Shown piece after piece: positions 48,245 through 57,417 of a stretch of 64,000 nucleotides of DNA. The translations under genes and the position numbers were made by a program. Below the pieces are notes generated by a model. It was not told the DNA's origin and searched no databases. It saw only the letters and a list, made by a program, of their open reading frames with translations. Source of the stretch: Shinella zoogloeoides. Lineage in GTDB: Bacteria > Pseudomonadota > Alphaproteobacteria > Rhizobiales > Rhizobiaceae. The stretch covers positions 2,275,501 through 2,339,500 of the forward strand of contig NZ_CP086610.1 of the NCBI RefSeq assembly GCF_020883495.1. Direction: 5' to 3'. The number at the start of each line of letters is the position of its first letter. The first letter of the stretch is position 1.

Positions 48245-48507
48245 GGCTAAACCATCCTCTCACGCAATGTCTGCGGAAACCGCAACGCCCCTTTGGAAAC
48301 CGGCAAGATCCGGACACAATACGGCCATAGATTCCCCGTCAATCCGGCGCGTTCTATGCTTGATCGCAAATTATGTCCAGCCTTGGCAAGGGGAGGTGGG
48401 CACATTGTCGCGGGAAAAAGCCGGCATCTTGACAAAGCATATGCGCCGCCTTGAACATTCGGGCCTTAACGGCTGAAAAACCGAGCGAAAAACGACGCCC
48501 GGCGGCC

Positions 48508-50376
48508 CTATTGCGCCGCTTCCTCATGGCCGAGGAATCCGCCCGACTGGCGCGCCCACAGATCCGCATAGAGACCACCCCGCGCGACCAGTTCCGCGTG
48601 GGTCCCCTCCTCCACGATATGGCCGCGATCCATGACGATCAGCCGGTCGAGCGCGGCGATGGTGGAGAGGCGATGGGCGATGGCGAGCACGGTCTTGCCG
48701 CGCATCAGGCGCTCGAGGTTCGACTGGATCGCCGCCTCGACTTCGGAATCGAGCGCCGACGTCGCCTCGTCGAGCACGAGGATCGGCGCGTCCTTCAGCA
48801 TGACGCGGGCAATGGCGATGCGCTGGCGCTGGCCGCCCGAAAGCTTGACCCCGCGCTCGCCGACATGGGCGTCGTAGCCGCGCCGGCCGCGCTGGTCCTC
48901 GAGCGTCAGGATGAACTCGTGCGCCTCGGCCTTGCGCGCCGCCTCGATCATCTCCGCCTCCCCCGCATCGGGATTGCCGAAGAGGATGTTGTCGCGGATC
49001 GAGCGATGGAGCAGCGCCGTATCCTGGCTGACCATGCCGATATTGGCGCGCAGGCTCTCCTGCGTGACGGCGGCGATATCCTCGCCGGCGACGAGGATGC
49101 GGCCACCCTCCAGATCGTAGAAGCGCAGCAGCAGGTTGACGAGCGTCGACTTACCCGCGCCGGAGCGCCCGACGATGCCGACCTTCTCGCCGGGGCGCAC
49201 GGCAAGCGAGAGGTCCTCGATGACACCGGACTTGCGGCCGTAGTGGAAGCGGACATTCTCGAAACGGATATCCGGCCGGGCGACCTTCAGCTCCCTCGCA
49301 TCCGGCCGGTCGACGAGGCCGATGGGCTGGGAGATGAGGTCGGCGGAATTCTGGATCGTGCCGATATTGCGCATGATGCCGTTGAGCTGCGTCATCAGCC
49401 GGTTGAGCAGGAAGTTCAGCCGCAGCACCAGCGCCATGGTGAAGGCCACCGCGCCGGAACTGACGATGCCGCCGAGCCAGAGATGGATGCAAAGCACCGC
49501 CATGCCGGCGATCATCAGGCCGGAGAGGAACGCCATCGAGGCGCGCACGGCCGTCAGCAGCCGGGTGAAATTCAGGATCGTCGCCTGGAAAGTATCGAAG
49601 CCGTCGCGCATGTAGCGGTCGTTGGCGTCGTCGCGGCCGAAGAGTTTTAGCGTCTGGATGTTGGAATAGGCGTCGACCATGCGTCCGCTGATCATCGACC
49701 CGGCCTCGGCGGAGAGCCGCGCCTGCTCGCGGATGCGCGGCACGTAGGTGCGCGCCAGCACGGCGAAGATCGCCAGCCAGACGACGAGCACCGCCGCCAG
49801 CCGCCAGTCGAGCCGGCCGAGCAGAACGAGCGTCGAGGCCGTATAGATCGTGACGAACCAGACGCTCTCCATGAAGGAGGTGATGACATCGCCCGTCGCC
49901 TGCCCCGCAGACCAGACCTTGGTGACGATGCGGCCGGAAAAATCGTTCTGGAAGAAGGAAAGCGACTGGCGCGCGACATGCACATAGGACTGCCAGCGCA
50001 CCAGATTGTAGAAGCCGGGCGTGATGACCTGCTGGTCGACCAGCGCCGTGAGGAAGGCGACGGCAAAGCGCACGACGCCGATAAGGCCGAGCATCAGCAG
50101 CAATTCAGGCCCATGCGCGGCAAGCAGCCCGCTCCACCCCGCGCCCGGCGTCACGGTCGCCAGCATGTCGACCAGCCGCCCGACGAACCAGAACGTCGCC
50201 GCCTCAATACCGGCCGTGATGCCGCCGAGAACCAGCAGCGCGGCGAACGGCGCCTTGGCCTGCCCGACATAAAACCAGATGAAGGCGAAAAGCCCCTTCG
50301 GCGGCCGCAGGTCGTCGCGCCGGGCGAAGGGCTGGATCCAGGTCTCGAAGAAGGAGAAGAGCGGCCGGAAAATCAT
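48508..50376 (-). CDS. ABC exporter half-transporter (TM domain plus ATPase), copy A
   Basis: A 622-residue B-family exporter: six-helix transmembrane domain (about 25-345) and C-terminal ATPase with Walker A GRSGAGKS, signature LSGGQRQ, Walker B ILVLDEATSALDS and H-loop AIAHRLSTIAALDR. A closely similar protein is encoded 2.4 kb upstream; the pair may form a heterodimer. Catalytic sites of both seem intact. Substrate unknown; multidrug, lipid or peptide are all possible. It starts 64 bp after parE, on the same strand. Confidence 0.93.
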   Translation of the reverse strand: MIFRPLFSFFETWIQPFARRDDLRPPKGLFAFIWFYVGQAKAPFAALLVLGGITAGIEAATFWFVGRLVDMLATVTPGAGWSGLLAAHGPELLLMLGLIGVVRFAVAFLTALVDQQVITPGFYNLVRWQSYVHVARQSLSFFQNDFSGRIVTKVWSAGQATGDVITSFMESVWFVTIYTASTLVLLGRLDWRLAAVLVVWLAIFAVLARTYVPRIREQARLSAEAGSMISGRMVDAYSNIQTLKLFGRDDANDRYMRDGFDTFQATILNFTRLLTAVRASMAFLSGLMIAGMAVLCIHLWLGGIVSSGAVAFTMALVLRLNFLLNRLMTQLNGIMRNIGTIQNSADLISQPIGLVDRPDARELKVARPDIRFENVRFHYGRKSGVIEDLSLAVRPGEKVGIVGRSGAGKSTLVNLLLRFYDLEGGRILVAGEDIAAVTQESLRANIGMVSQDTALLHRSIRDNILFGNPDAGEAEMIEAARKAEAHEFILTLEDQRGRRGYDAHVGERGVKLSGGQRQRIAIARVMLKDAPILVLDEATSALDSEVEAAIQSNLERLMRGKTVLAIAHRLSTIAALDRLIVMDRGHIVEEGTHAELVARGGLYADLWARQSGGFLGHEEAAQ

Positions 50377-50439
50377 GTCCTCGATATAGGAGGTTTTGCG
50401 CGGGGGGCAAATTAAAGATCGGCAAGGTGGGTGGACGAA

Positions 50440-50751
50440 CTAATCCTCGATGATCCGCTCGATATCCCGACGCCCGTGGAGCACACGGACGATGAGAAGT
50501 TCGGTGTCCGTGACGAGATAGTAGAGCTTCATCTCATCGAATCCGTCGATGGGCCACGTTCTCAGGCCGGCAAGCCGTCGGCTCCGCATCGGACGCGGCG
50601 ACCCTGCATGCGGCGTATGCGAGACGTGGTCGATTGCCAGCCGTGCGGCCTCGATAAAACGGTCGGCGAGGTGGTCCTGTCCGATCTCGATGAAATAGCC
50701 GGCCTGCTTGAGCATGTCGGCACGCGCGGCGGGAAGGACGACGGTTTTCAA
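50440..50751 (-). CDS. parE: ParE/RelE-fold toxin of a type II toxin-antitoxin system
   Basis: A 103-residue protein with the ParE pattern: LPAARADMLKQAGYFIEIGQ at the start, PRPMRSRRLAGLRTWPIDGF, and the C-terminal LLIVRVLHGRRDIERIIED. ParE toxins poison DNA gyrase; RelE-like members cleave mRNA, so the target is open. It overlaps its antitoxin by 4 bp and follows it. It sits between two ABC exporter genes on the same strand. Confidence 0.9.
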   Translation of the reverse strand: MKTVVLPAARADMLKQAGYFIEIGQDHLADRFIEAARLAIDHVSHTPHAGSPRPMRSRRLAGLRTWPIDGFDEMKLYYLVTDTELLIVRVLHGRRDIERIIED

Positions 50752-51020
50752 CGCGCCCCGCTTTTGCGCGGCCGAGCGGCGAGGAGCTGCGCCGCCTCCG
50801 ATTTCAGGTCCGCCCAGAAAGCGGCATCCGGCGCATCGCCCTTGCCGGAGGAGAGCCCTTCCAGCAGCAACGCTTCGAGCCGGGCTTCATTTTCCTTCTC
50901 CTGCGCCTCGCGCAGGAGACTGCGGAAATATTCGCTGACATTGCCGTAGCCCTTCGTCTCGAGCTGGCTTTCGACAAAGGACTTCAGGGTATCGGGCAGG
51001 GAAATGGTGATCGTCGCCAT
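50748..51020 (-). CDS. parD: ParD-type ribbon-helix-helix antitoxin
   Basis: A 90-residue protein: an N-terminal RHH DNA-binding domain (MATITISLPDTLKSFVESQL, then GNVSEYFRSLLREAQ) and an unstructured acidic C-terminal toxin-binding segment. The RHH domain likely represses its own promoter. ATG 51020 has the SD aaggagcg region just upstream. It is close to the terminator of copy B (51089-51116). Confidence 0.9.
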   Translation of the reverse strand: MATITISLPDTLKSFVESQLETKGYGNVSEYFRSLLREAQEKENEARLEALLLEGLSSGKGDAPDAAFWADLKSEAAQLLAARPRKSGAR

Positions 51021-51088
51021 TGGAACGCTCCTTCTTGCGGCAAGATAGCATCTCTCCCGGCGCATCCCAACAGATAAGAACAATTATG

Positions 51089-51116
51089 AAAGCGCCCCTG
51101 TTCCCAGGGGCGCTTT
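51089..51116 (-). terminator. Hairpin after the upstream ABC exporter gene
   Basis: A perfect 12-bp stem (51089-51100 with 51105-51116) and a TTCC-type loop, 8 nt after the copy B stop; the minus-strand tail is weakly T-rich. It separates copy B from parDE, so the two may not share a transcript. Confidence 0.65.
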
Positions 51117-51124
51117 CCCTGACA

Positions 51125-52981
51125 TTATTCCGCCGCCGCTTCCGCCTCGGCCGCGTCGTCCGCGATGAAGCCGCCGGACTGGCGGGTCCAGAGGTCGGCG
51201 TAGATGCCGCCCTTTGCGACCAGTTCGCCGTGGGTGCCCATTTCGTGGATGTGGCCCTTGTCGAGCACCACGAGGCGGTCCATTTCCGTCAGCGTCGAGA
51301 GGCGGTGGGCGATCGCGATCACCGTCTTGCCTTCCATGAGGGCGAAGAGGTTTTCCTGGATCGCCGCCTCGACCTCGGAATCGAGCGCCGAGGTCGCCTC
51401 GTCCAGCACCAGGATCGGCGCGTCCTTCAGGAAGACGCGGGCAATCGCGATGCGCTGGCGCTGGCCGCCGGAAAGCTTCACCCCACGCTCGCCGACCTGG
51501 GCATCGAGGCCGGAGCGGCCCTGCTGGTCGTTGAGGCTTTCGATGAAGTCCCAGGCATTGGCCCGCTTGGCCGCCTCGATGATCTGCGCGTCGGTCGCAT
51601 CCGGCTTGCCGTAGGCGATGTTGTCGCGGATCGAGCGATGCAGCAGCGAGGTATCCTGCGTCACCACGCCGATCTGCGCACGCAGGCTGTCCTGCGTGAC
51701 CGTCGCGATGTCCTTGCCGTCGATCGTGATCTTGCCGGACTCCAGATCGTAGAAGCGCAGCAGCACGTTCATCAGCGTCGTCTTGCCGGCGCCGGAACGG
51801 CCGACGAGGCCAACCTTCTCGCCGCCGGCGATGTTGAGCGACAGGTCCTCGATCACGCCCTTATTCTTGCCATAGTGGAAGCGGACACGGTCGAAGTCGA
51901 TGGCGCCCCTGGCAGCCGGCAGCGCCGGGGCCTGCGGCTCGTCCTTGATGTCGTGCGGCTTGGTCATCATGCCCATGCCGTCAAAGACCGTGCCGATATT
52001 CTCGAACAGCGCGGTCACTTCCCACATCACCCACTGCGACATGCCGTTGATACGCATGGCAAGGCCGATGGCGACGGCCACCGCACCCACGCTCACGTCG
52101 CCCGCCATCCAGAAATGAATGCCGACGGCCGCCGTGAGGAACATCGCGATGACGTTGTTGATATCGATGGCGATGTTGAACCGCGTGATGAGACGCATCT
52201 GCTTGTGTACGGTGACGAGGAATTCGTCCATGCCCTCGCGGGCATAGGTTTCCTCGCGGCCGGCATGGGAGAACAGCTTGACCGTCGCGATATTGGTGTA
52301 GCTGTCGACGATCCGGCCCGTCATCATCGAGCGCGCATCCGCCTGCTCGCGCGAGACCACCATGAGCTTCGGCACGAAATAGCGCAGGATGCACAGATAG
52401 ACGACGAGCCACACCAGCAGCGGCACGACGAGGCGCAGCTCCGCAGAGGCGATGATCGCGATCATCGAGACGAAGTAGCTCACCACATAGATGAAGACGT
52501 CGATGATCTTCATCACCGTCTCGCGCACGGCAAGCGACGTCTGCATCACCTTGGTCGAGACGCGGCCGGCGAACTCGTTCGAGAAGAAGGCCATGCTCTG
52601 GCGGATCAGGTAGCGGTGCATCTGCCAGCGGGCGATCATCGGGAAATTGCCCGCGAGCGCCTGATGCATGGTCATGGTGTGCAGCGCGCCGACGACCGGG
52701 ATGACGACGAGCAGCAGAAGGGCCATCCAGATGAGCGTTCCGCCCTCACGGGCAAGGAACGTGCCGGGATCGCCGGCCGACAGCCAGTCCACGATATTGC
52801 CGAGGAACTGGAACAGCACGACTTCCGCGATGCCGAGCACCATGGAGCAGAAGCCGAGCAAGGCCAGCCACGGCGCGGCAGGGCGCGTATAGTGCCACAG
52901 GAAGGCGAACAGGCCCTTCGGCGGCAGCGAGGGCGCTTCCGAGGGATAGGGATTCAAACGACTTTCGAACCAGCCGAACAT
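51125..52981 (-). CDS. ABC exporter half-transporter (TM domain plus ATPase), copy B
   Basis: A 618-residue paralogue of copy A. The six-helix domain spans about 20-345. The ATPase has Walker A GRSGAGKT, signature LSGGQRQ, Walker B ILVLDEATSALDS and H-loop AIAHRLSTLTEMDR. An acidic alanine-rich tail (AEAEAAAE) ends it. ATG 52981 has the SD ggagaaa; an upstream in-frame ATG at 53014 lacks one. A 153-nt leader with a possible 19-codon ORF lies before it. Confidence 0.93.
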   Translation of the reverse strand: MFGWFESRLNPYPSEAPSLPPKGLFAFLWHYTRPAAPWLALLGFCSMVLGIAEVVLFQFLGNIVDWLSAGDPGTFLAREGGTLIWMALLLLVVIPVVGALHTMTMHQALAGNFPMIARWQMHRYLIRQSMAFFSNEFAGRVSTKVMQTSLAVRETVMKIIDVFIYVVSYFVSMIAIIASAELRLVVPLLVWLVVYLCILRYFVPKLMVVSREQADARSMMTGRIVDSYTNIATVKLFSHAGREETYAREGMDEFLVTVHKQMRLITRFNIAIDINNVIAMFLTAAVGIHFWMAGDVSVGAVAVAIGLAMRINGMSQWVMWEVTALFENIGTVFDGMGMMTKPHDIKDEPQAPALPAARGAIDFDRVRFHYGKNKGVIEDLSLNIAGGEKVGLVGRSGAGKTTLMNVLLRFYDLESGKITIDGKDIATVTQDSLRAQIGVVTQDTSLLHRSIRDNIAYGKPDATDAQIIEAAKRANAWDFIESLNDQQGRSGLDAQVGERGVKLSGGQRQRIAIARVFLKDAPILVLDEATSALDSEVEAAIQENLFALMEGKTVIAIAHRLSTLTEMDRLVVLDKGHIHEMGTHGELVAKGGIYADLWTRQSGGFIADDAAEAEAAAE

Positions 52982-53390
52982 GGCTTTCTCCGTAATGAAA
53001 GACGGAACCGGCATGGACGGCGCAAAACGGGCGCGGTCGGGAATGGGTTCCGGTAGGTTTGCCGCGCGGCGACGAAAAACGTCACACGGCGATTGGAAAT
53101 GAAGGCAATCTGGGAATCTGGACGGCGGAGTGCCTAGGCGAGAAGAGGCGTAAATCCAGCCGGGAGACGTAGCCGATGCGTGGTATTCATCATGATCCTC
53201 CCTTTCTCGCGTTGCAGATGACCTTGGTTACCCCGGAATGGCGCAATTTGCCAGACACTTCGTCGCACGTTCGCATCTGAGGCCAATTCTGTTGCCATGA
53301 CGCCACATCTGGACCAGAGTCTTTTGTTTTCGTTTGTCTCTTCGGGAAAACCGGCTACCGCTTTTCCCTGACAAACTCTAGGCGACGGCC
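52982..53390. other. Intergenic region between copy B exporter and trmL
   Basis: A 409-bp divergent region. It contains the candidate leader ORF (53134-53193, minus strand), its SD, and the trmL promoter zone around 53320-53385. The 53210-53340 part is AT-richer. No repeat or RNA gene recognised. Confidence 0.4.
53134..53193 (-). CDS. Candidate 19-residue leader peptide upstream of the ABC exporter
   Basis: On the minus strand ATG-ATG at 53193-53188 is preceded by the strong SD gggagg (53195-53200) and opens a 19-codon frame, MMNTTHRLRLPAGFTPLLA, ending in TAG at 53134. It lies 153 nt before the exporter start. It could be a regulatory upstream ORF sensing translation speed. There is no codon run typical of amino-acid attenuators. 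It may also be a chance ORF with a chance SD. Confidence 0.4.
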   Translation of the reverse strand: MMNTTHRLRLPAGFTPLLA

Positions 53391-53852
53391 ATGCCAGACC
53401 TTCGCATCGCCCTCTACCAGCCCGACATTGCCGGCAACACCGGCACGATCCTGCGTTTCGCGGCCTGCCTCGGCCTTGCCGTCGACATCATCGAGCCGGC
53501 CGGCTTCGACATTTCCGACCGCAGCCTGAAACGTGCCGGCATGGACTACCTCGCCACTGTCACGCTCACGCGGCATATCAGTTGGGATCGCTTCGAGGAA
53601 TGGCGGCAGGCGAGCGGCCGCCGGCTGGTCCTCGCCTCCACGAAGGCGGCGGGCCTCTATACGGACTTCGCCTATCGGCCGGACGACATCCTGCTCCTCG
53701 GCCGGGAAAGCGCCGGCGTGCCGGACCGCGTGCATGAGCGCGCGGACGGCCGGGTGCTCATTCCCATGGTCGAGGGCCAGCGCTCCATCAATGTCGCGCT
53801 CTCCGCCGCGATGATCTGCGGCGAGGCGCTACGCCAGACGGGCTTTGCGTAA
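53391..53852 (+). CDS. trmL: tRNA (cytidine(34)-2'-O)-methyltransferase TrmL
   Basis: A 153-residue SPOUT-class (knotted) methyltransferase that methylates the wobble ribose of tRNA-Leu isoacceptors. Signatures are LYQPDIAGNTGTILRFAACL at the start, LLLGRESAGVPDRVH, and RVLIPMVEGQRSINVALSAA at the SAM-binding knot. Normal length. It is followed by a palindromic repeat and the convergent CorC-type gene. Confidence 0.95.
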   Translation: MPDLRIALYQPDIAGNTGTILRFAACLGLAVDIIEPAGFDISDRSLKRAGMDYLATVTLTRHISWDRFEEWRQASGRRLVLASTKAAGLYTDFAYRPDDILLLGRESAGVPDRVHERADGRVLIPMVEGQRSINVALSAAMICGEALRQTGFA

Positions 53853-53858
53853 GACTTC

Positions 53859-54001
53859 GGACCGACCGACATTCAGTTCAGGCTGAGCCGAAAATGGTGC
53901 TTTTCCGGGACCCGGAGCGCAGCGTACTTTCGGTACGTGAGCACCGGAAGCCCGGGAAAGCGCCATTTGCAGGCCGGCATGGACTGAATGTTGGTCGGTC
54001 C
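53859..54001. repeat. RIME-like rhizobial intergenic palindromic element
   Basis: About 143 bp bounded by inverted arms of 20 bp (53859-53878 and 53982-54001, one mismatch). A second nested pair aaatggtgcttttccggg / cccgggaaagcgccattt (53893-53910, 53952-53969 approx.) pairs with two G-T positions. The centre gcgcagcgtactttcggtac is typical of rhizobial mosaic elements. The last base overlaps the stop codon of the next gene. The single RNA could fold into a long rod. Confidence 0.7.
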
Positions 54002-55281
54002 TAGCCGAGGCGTGTCGCCAGCAGCTTGTCGACGCGGCGGCCGTCCATGTCGACGACCTCGAAGCGCCAGCCCTGCGTCTCGGTGATCTCGCCGGTCTTC
54101 GGCAGCTTCTGCAGCGACTCGATGACGAGGCCGGCGGCCGTCTGGTAGCTGCGGCGGGCCGGCAGCGACAGGCCGAGCCGGTCGGCCATCTCGTCGATGG
54201 GCATGGAGCCGGCGATCAGCCAGGAGCCGTCCTCGCGCTGCACCGCGTAATCGTCGTCGCCTTCCTCGATATCGGCGCGGAATACGCCGGCAATCGCTTC
54301 CAGCACGTCGGCGGGCGTGATGACGCCTTCGAAGTGGCCGTATTCGTCGTGGATCAGCAGGATCGGCACTTCCGAATTGCGCAGCGTCTCCAGCACGCGC
54401 ATCGCATCCATCGTGTCGGGCACGATGGGCGCCTGGCGAATGAAGGCGCGGATATCGAGCGGCTGGCCGGTCAGCATGGCGGAGAGCAGTTCGCGCTTCT
54501 GCACGATGCCGACGATGGTTTCCGGCCCGCCATCGGCGACCGGCAGGCGGGCATGCGGGCTCTCGACGAGCTGCTGGTGGATTTCCTCCACCGTGTCGTC
54601 GAGGTCGATCCAGTCCACGTCGTTGCGCGGCGTCATGAGACCCCGCGCCTCGCGGTCGGAAAAGCGCATGACGCCGGCGATCATCAGCTTCTCGCCGCCC
54701 TCGATGACGCCGGCGGCCTCGGCCTCGGCGACGATGGTCTTGATCTCCTCGTCGGTGACGATGCTTTCGGCAACCTCGTGCTGGCCGAGAAGGCGGAAGA
54801 TGAGGCGCGTCGAGGCGTCGAGCACCCAGACGGCGGGTGCGCCGACCTTGGAAAGCAGCGACATGGTGGGGGCGACCAGCGTTGCGAACCGTTCCGGGTT
54901 CTTCAGCGCGATCTGCTTGGGCACCAGCTCGCCCACGACGACCGACAGGAAGGTGATGACGGAAATGACGATGCCGAAGCCGAGCGGATCGGCCAGCCAG
55001 TCCGGCACGCCTTCGGCCCGCAGGATGTCACGCAGGCGCCCGCCGAGCGCGGCGCCGGAGAAGGCGCCCGCGAGAATACCGATGAGCGTGATGCCGATCT
55101 GGACGGTGGAGAGGAATTTTCCGGGGTTTTCCGCAAGCTTCAGCGCAGATGCAGCGCCACGCGATCCCTGGGCCGCCATGGTCTTGAGACGCGGCTTGCG
55201 GGAGGAAACGATGGACAGCTCGGAAAGGGCAAAAACCCCGTTCAAGAGAATGAGGAAGACAGCAATCGCGAGTTCGAACAA
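54001..55281 (-). CDS. CorC/HlyC-type hemolysin family protein (CNNM + CBS domains)
   Basis: A 426-residue membrane protein: a CNNM/DUF21 domain with three to four helices (about 1-190; STVQIGITLIGILAGAFSGA, GELVPKQIALKNPE), two CBS domains (about 205-330; RGLMTPRNDVDWIDLDDTVE and a GVITPADVLEAIAGVF), and a C-terminal CorC/HlyC domain (YAVQREDGSWLIAGSMPIDE onward). Relatives are Mg2+/Co2+ efflux or membrane proteins such as YtfL. The name hemolysin is historical. Function not proven. Confidence 0.92.
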   Translation of the reverse strand: MFELAIAVFLILLNGVFALSELSIVSSRKPRLKTMAAQGSRGAASALKLAENPGKFLSTVQIGITLIGILAGAFSGAALGGRLRDILRAEGVPDWLADPLGFGIVISVITFLSVVVGELVPKQIALKNPERFATLVAPTMSLLSKVGAPAVWVLDASTRLIFRLLGQHEVAESIVTDEEIKTIVAEAEAAGVIEGGEKLMIAGVMRFSDREARGLMTPRNDVDWIDLDDTVEEIHQQLVESPHARLPVADGGPETIVGIVQKRELLSAMLTGQPLDIRAFIRQAPIVPDTMDAMRVLETLRNSEVPILLIHDEYGHFEGVITPADVLEAIAGVFRADIEEGDDDYAVQREDGSWLIAGSMPIDEMADRLGLSLPARRSYQTAAGLVIESLQKLPKTGEITETQGWRFEVVDMDGRRVDKLLATRLG

Positions 55282-55404
55282 GGACTATGAGCCGTGCTTT
55301 AGAACCGCAACGGCGCCTTTCTGTTGATGACGATGGCCGCAAGATAGGGGCGCGCGCGTCCGCCGTCAATCGAACGTGCCGATCACGCTGCCGTCAGGGT
55401 CGCA

Positions 55405-55662
55405 TCAATCGGCGCTCGGCAACCGGCGCATGGTGAATTCGATGCGGTCACCCTCCAGCATCCGCCAGCTTTCCACCTCGGTCCAGTAGGCGGCTTTCGG
55501 CCAGAGATCGAACCATTCGCGCGCCTTTTCCCGCGCGGCCTGCCGTTCGAGGCAGAAGGTCTCGCGCACGAAATGTCCCTCTCCGGCGGGCTTGCCGCGA
55601 CGGTGGCGCTCGATCCGGCGGCGAAGGCCTTCGAGCGGGGGCGGTCCGGGAACACGCGCCAT
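55405..55662 (-). CDS. Small conserved protein, unknown function
   Basis: An 85-residue protein, positively charged at the N-terminus (RIERHRRGKPAGEGHFV), then a compact segment CLERQAAREKAREWFDLWPK and AYWTEVESWRMLEGDRIEFT. No signal peptide or membrane segment. ATG 55662 has the SD aggaggaac region 9 nt upstream. It lies between the CorC-type gene and hemF with opposite orientation to hemF. I do not recognise a family beyond a likely rhizobial conserved one. Confidence 0.65.
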   Translation of the reverse strand: MARVPGPPPLEGLRRRIERHRRGKPAGEGHFVRETFCLERQAAREKAREWFDLWPKAAYWTEVESWRMLEGDRIEFTMRRLPSAD

Positions 55663-55838
55663 GCAGACGTTCCTCCTGGCGGCACATTCGACAGAAGGAA
55701 CATAAGTCGGCCCCGCGGCTTTTGCGAGTCCCCTCGCCCCGGCCGCAAACGCCCCGCACGGTTGCAAAACGGCGCAAAGTTGGGGACTGTGGCGAAAATG
55801 CGATTCGACGGCATCCGCCGCCAGCGGGATAGTGAACC

Positions 55839-56750
55839 ATGGAACGACCAGACCTGCCGAAAGGCTTGCCCGAGGATATCGAAGACAAGAAGGCCATGGC
55901 CCGCGCCTGGTTCGAGCAGTTGCGGAGCGCGATCTGCGCAAGCTTCGAAGCCCTCGAGGACGAGCTGGAAGGTCCGCTCTCCGACCTGCCGCCCGGCCGT
56001 TTCGTCGCCAAAGACTGGCTGCGCGAGGACGGCGAAGGCGGCGGCGGGCGCATGTCGATGATGGAAGGCCGCGTCTTCGAGAAGGTCGGCGTGCACACGT
56101 CGACGGTCTACGGCGAATTCTCGCCGGAATTCCGCGGCCAGATTCCCGGCGCCAGCGAGGACCCGCGCTTCTGGGCTTCCGGCATCTCGCTGATCGCCCA
56201 TCCGGTGAACCCCAACGTGCCCGCCGTGCATATGAACACGCGCATGGTCGTCACCACCAGCCGCTGGTTCGGCGGCGGCGCGGACCTGACGCCGGTGCTC
56301 GACCGACGCCGCGTGATGAGCGACCCGGACACCGCCCTCTTCCACAAGGCGATGGAAATCACCTGCAACCGCCATCCGGTCGCCGACCACGCGAAATTCA
56401 AGGACTGGTGCGACGAATACTTCTTCCTCAAGCACCGGAACGAGCCGCGCGGCACCGGCGGTATCTTCTACGACTGGCTGCACTCGCCGGAAGAGCTGGG
56501 AGGCTGGGACGCCGACTTCGCCTTCACGCAGGATGTCGGCCGCGCCTTCGCCATGGTCTATCCCAAGATCGTGCGCTCCAACTTCAACAAGGGCTGGACG
56601 GAGGAGGACCGCGACGAACAGCTCGTGCGCCGAGGCCGCTATGTCGAGTTCAACCTGCTCTACGACCGCGGCACGATCTTCGGCCTGAAGACGGGCGGAA
56701 ATGTCGACTCCATCCTCTCCTCCCTGCCGCCGGTGGTGCGCTGGCCCTGA
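55839..56750 (+). CDS. hemF: Oxygen-dependent coproporphyrinogen III oxidase
   Basis: A 303-residue enzyme that uses O2 to decarboxylate coproporphyrinogen III to protoporphyrinogen IX in heme synthesis. Signatures: [50 protein letters not shown] and [20 protein letters not shown]. Active-site His and Arg residues fit. It serves aerobic heme supply, relevant to the bc1 complex in this window. No FNR-type operator was found upstream. Confidence 0.97.
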   Translation: MERPDLPKGLPEDIEDKKAMARAWFEQLRSAICASFEALEDELEGPLSDLPPGRFVAKDWLREDGEGGGGRMSMMEGRVFEKVGVHTSTVYGEFSPEFRGQIPGASEDPRFWASGISLIAHPVNPNVPAVHMNTRMVVTTSRWFGGGADLTPVLDRRRVMSDPDTALFHKAMEITCNRHPVADHAKFKDWCDEYFFLKHRNEPRGTGGIFYDWLHSPEELGGWDADFAFTQDVGRAFAMVYPKIVRSNFNKGWTEEDRDEQLVRRGRYVEFNLLYDRGTIFGLKTGGNVDSILSSLPPVVRWP

Positions 56751-56836
56751 CGGCGCGCCATTAGCGGGCTTGTGATTACGGCTTGAGCGGCCTTCGTGGT
56801 ATCATGCCCCTGTCTGATTCCATCAGGGAGGCAGCC

Positions 56837-57067
56837 ATGATCCATGCGGTACAAGATGCAGCGCATCCGGGCCCCGACCCGCAATCCGCCGATTTTCTCG
56901 ATCGTTTCGCCGAAACCATCCGTGCCGAAAGCGGCATGGACCTGCCGCACGACTATTTCGTCGCGGAGGCCCGGCTGCGGCTTTCCCGCCGCACCGTCCC
57001 GTCTTCCGGCGGGCCGGAATCGTCGGCCTGTTTCGATTGCTGGGCGAAAGGCGAGCACGTCGCCTGA
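56837..57067 (+). CDS. Small protein of unknown function
   Basis: A 76-residue soluble protein (FLDRFAETIRAESGMDLPHD, YFVAEARLRLSRRTVPSSGG) with a C-terminal Cys pair SACFDCWAKGEHV that could bind a metal. The SD gggaggc directly before ATG 56837 supports translation. It follows hemF by 86 bp and precedes a DUF1059 gene. No family recognised. Confidence 0.65.
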   Translation: MIHAVQDAAHPGPDPQSADFLDRFAETIRAESGMDLPHDYFVAEARLRLSRRTVPSSGGPESSACFDCWAKGEHVA

Positions 57068-57215
57068 CGGCGACGATAATATCGAGCCGGGGTGGAACCC
57101 CGGTCAGCCCCTCGCGTTTGTGAAGACAACCGCCCGGGGCAAGCAACCCGCCGGCGGTTTGGCCGCTCCGGCCTCATCTGCTACACTGGTCCCGTTGAAA
57201 CGACAGGAGATAGTC

Positions 57216-57407
57216 ATGAGACTTTTTGAATGCGGTTCACTCGTCCCCGGATGCGACTGGCATACGCGGGCCAATGACGACGCCGAAGTCGTCCGCCGCG
57301 CGGTGGAGCACATGCGCACCGCCCATGGCGAGACCATGATCCGGGAGAGCATGGTCGAGCATATCAAGGAACGCATCGTCAACGAGAAGGCCGCCGACGC
57401 CGCCTGA
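57216..57407 (+). CDS. DUF1059 domain small protein
   Basis: A 63-residue protein. It begins with MRLFECGSLVPGCDWHTRAN and continues AVEHMRTAHGETMIRESMVE, the DUF1059 signature with Cys/His positions suggestive of metal binding or zinc ribbon-like packing. The SD aggaga precedes ATG 57216. Function unknown. It converges with the cca gene, 10 bp apart. Confidence 0.82.
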   Translation: MRLFECGSLVPGCDWHTRANDDAEVVRRAVEHMRTAHGETMIRESMVEHIKERIVNEKAADAA

Positions 57408-57417
57408 CGGCGGCGGC

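Noticed and set aside
51020..53056. A 678-codon plus-strand frame antisense to the ABC exporter
   Set aside because: Arg/Asp/Gly/His-rich shadow of the exporter in a high-GC genome. No domains.
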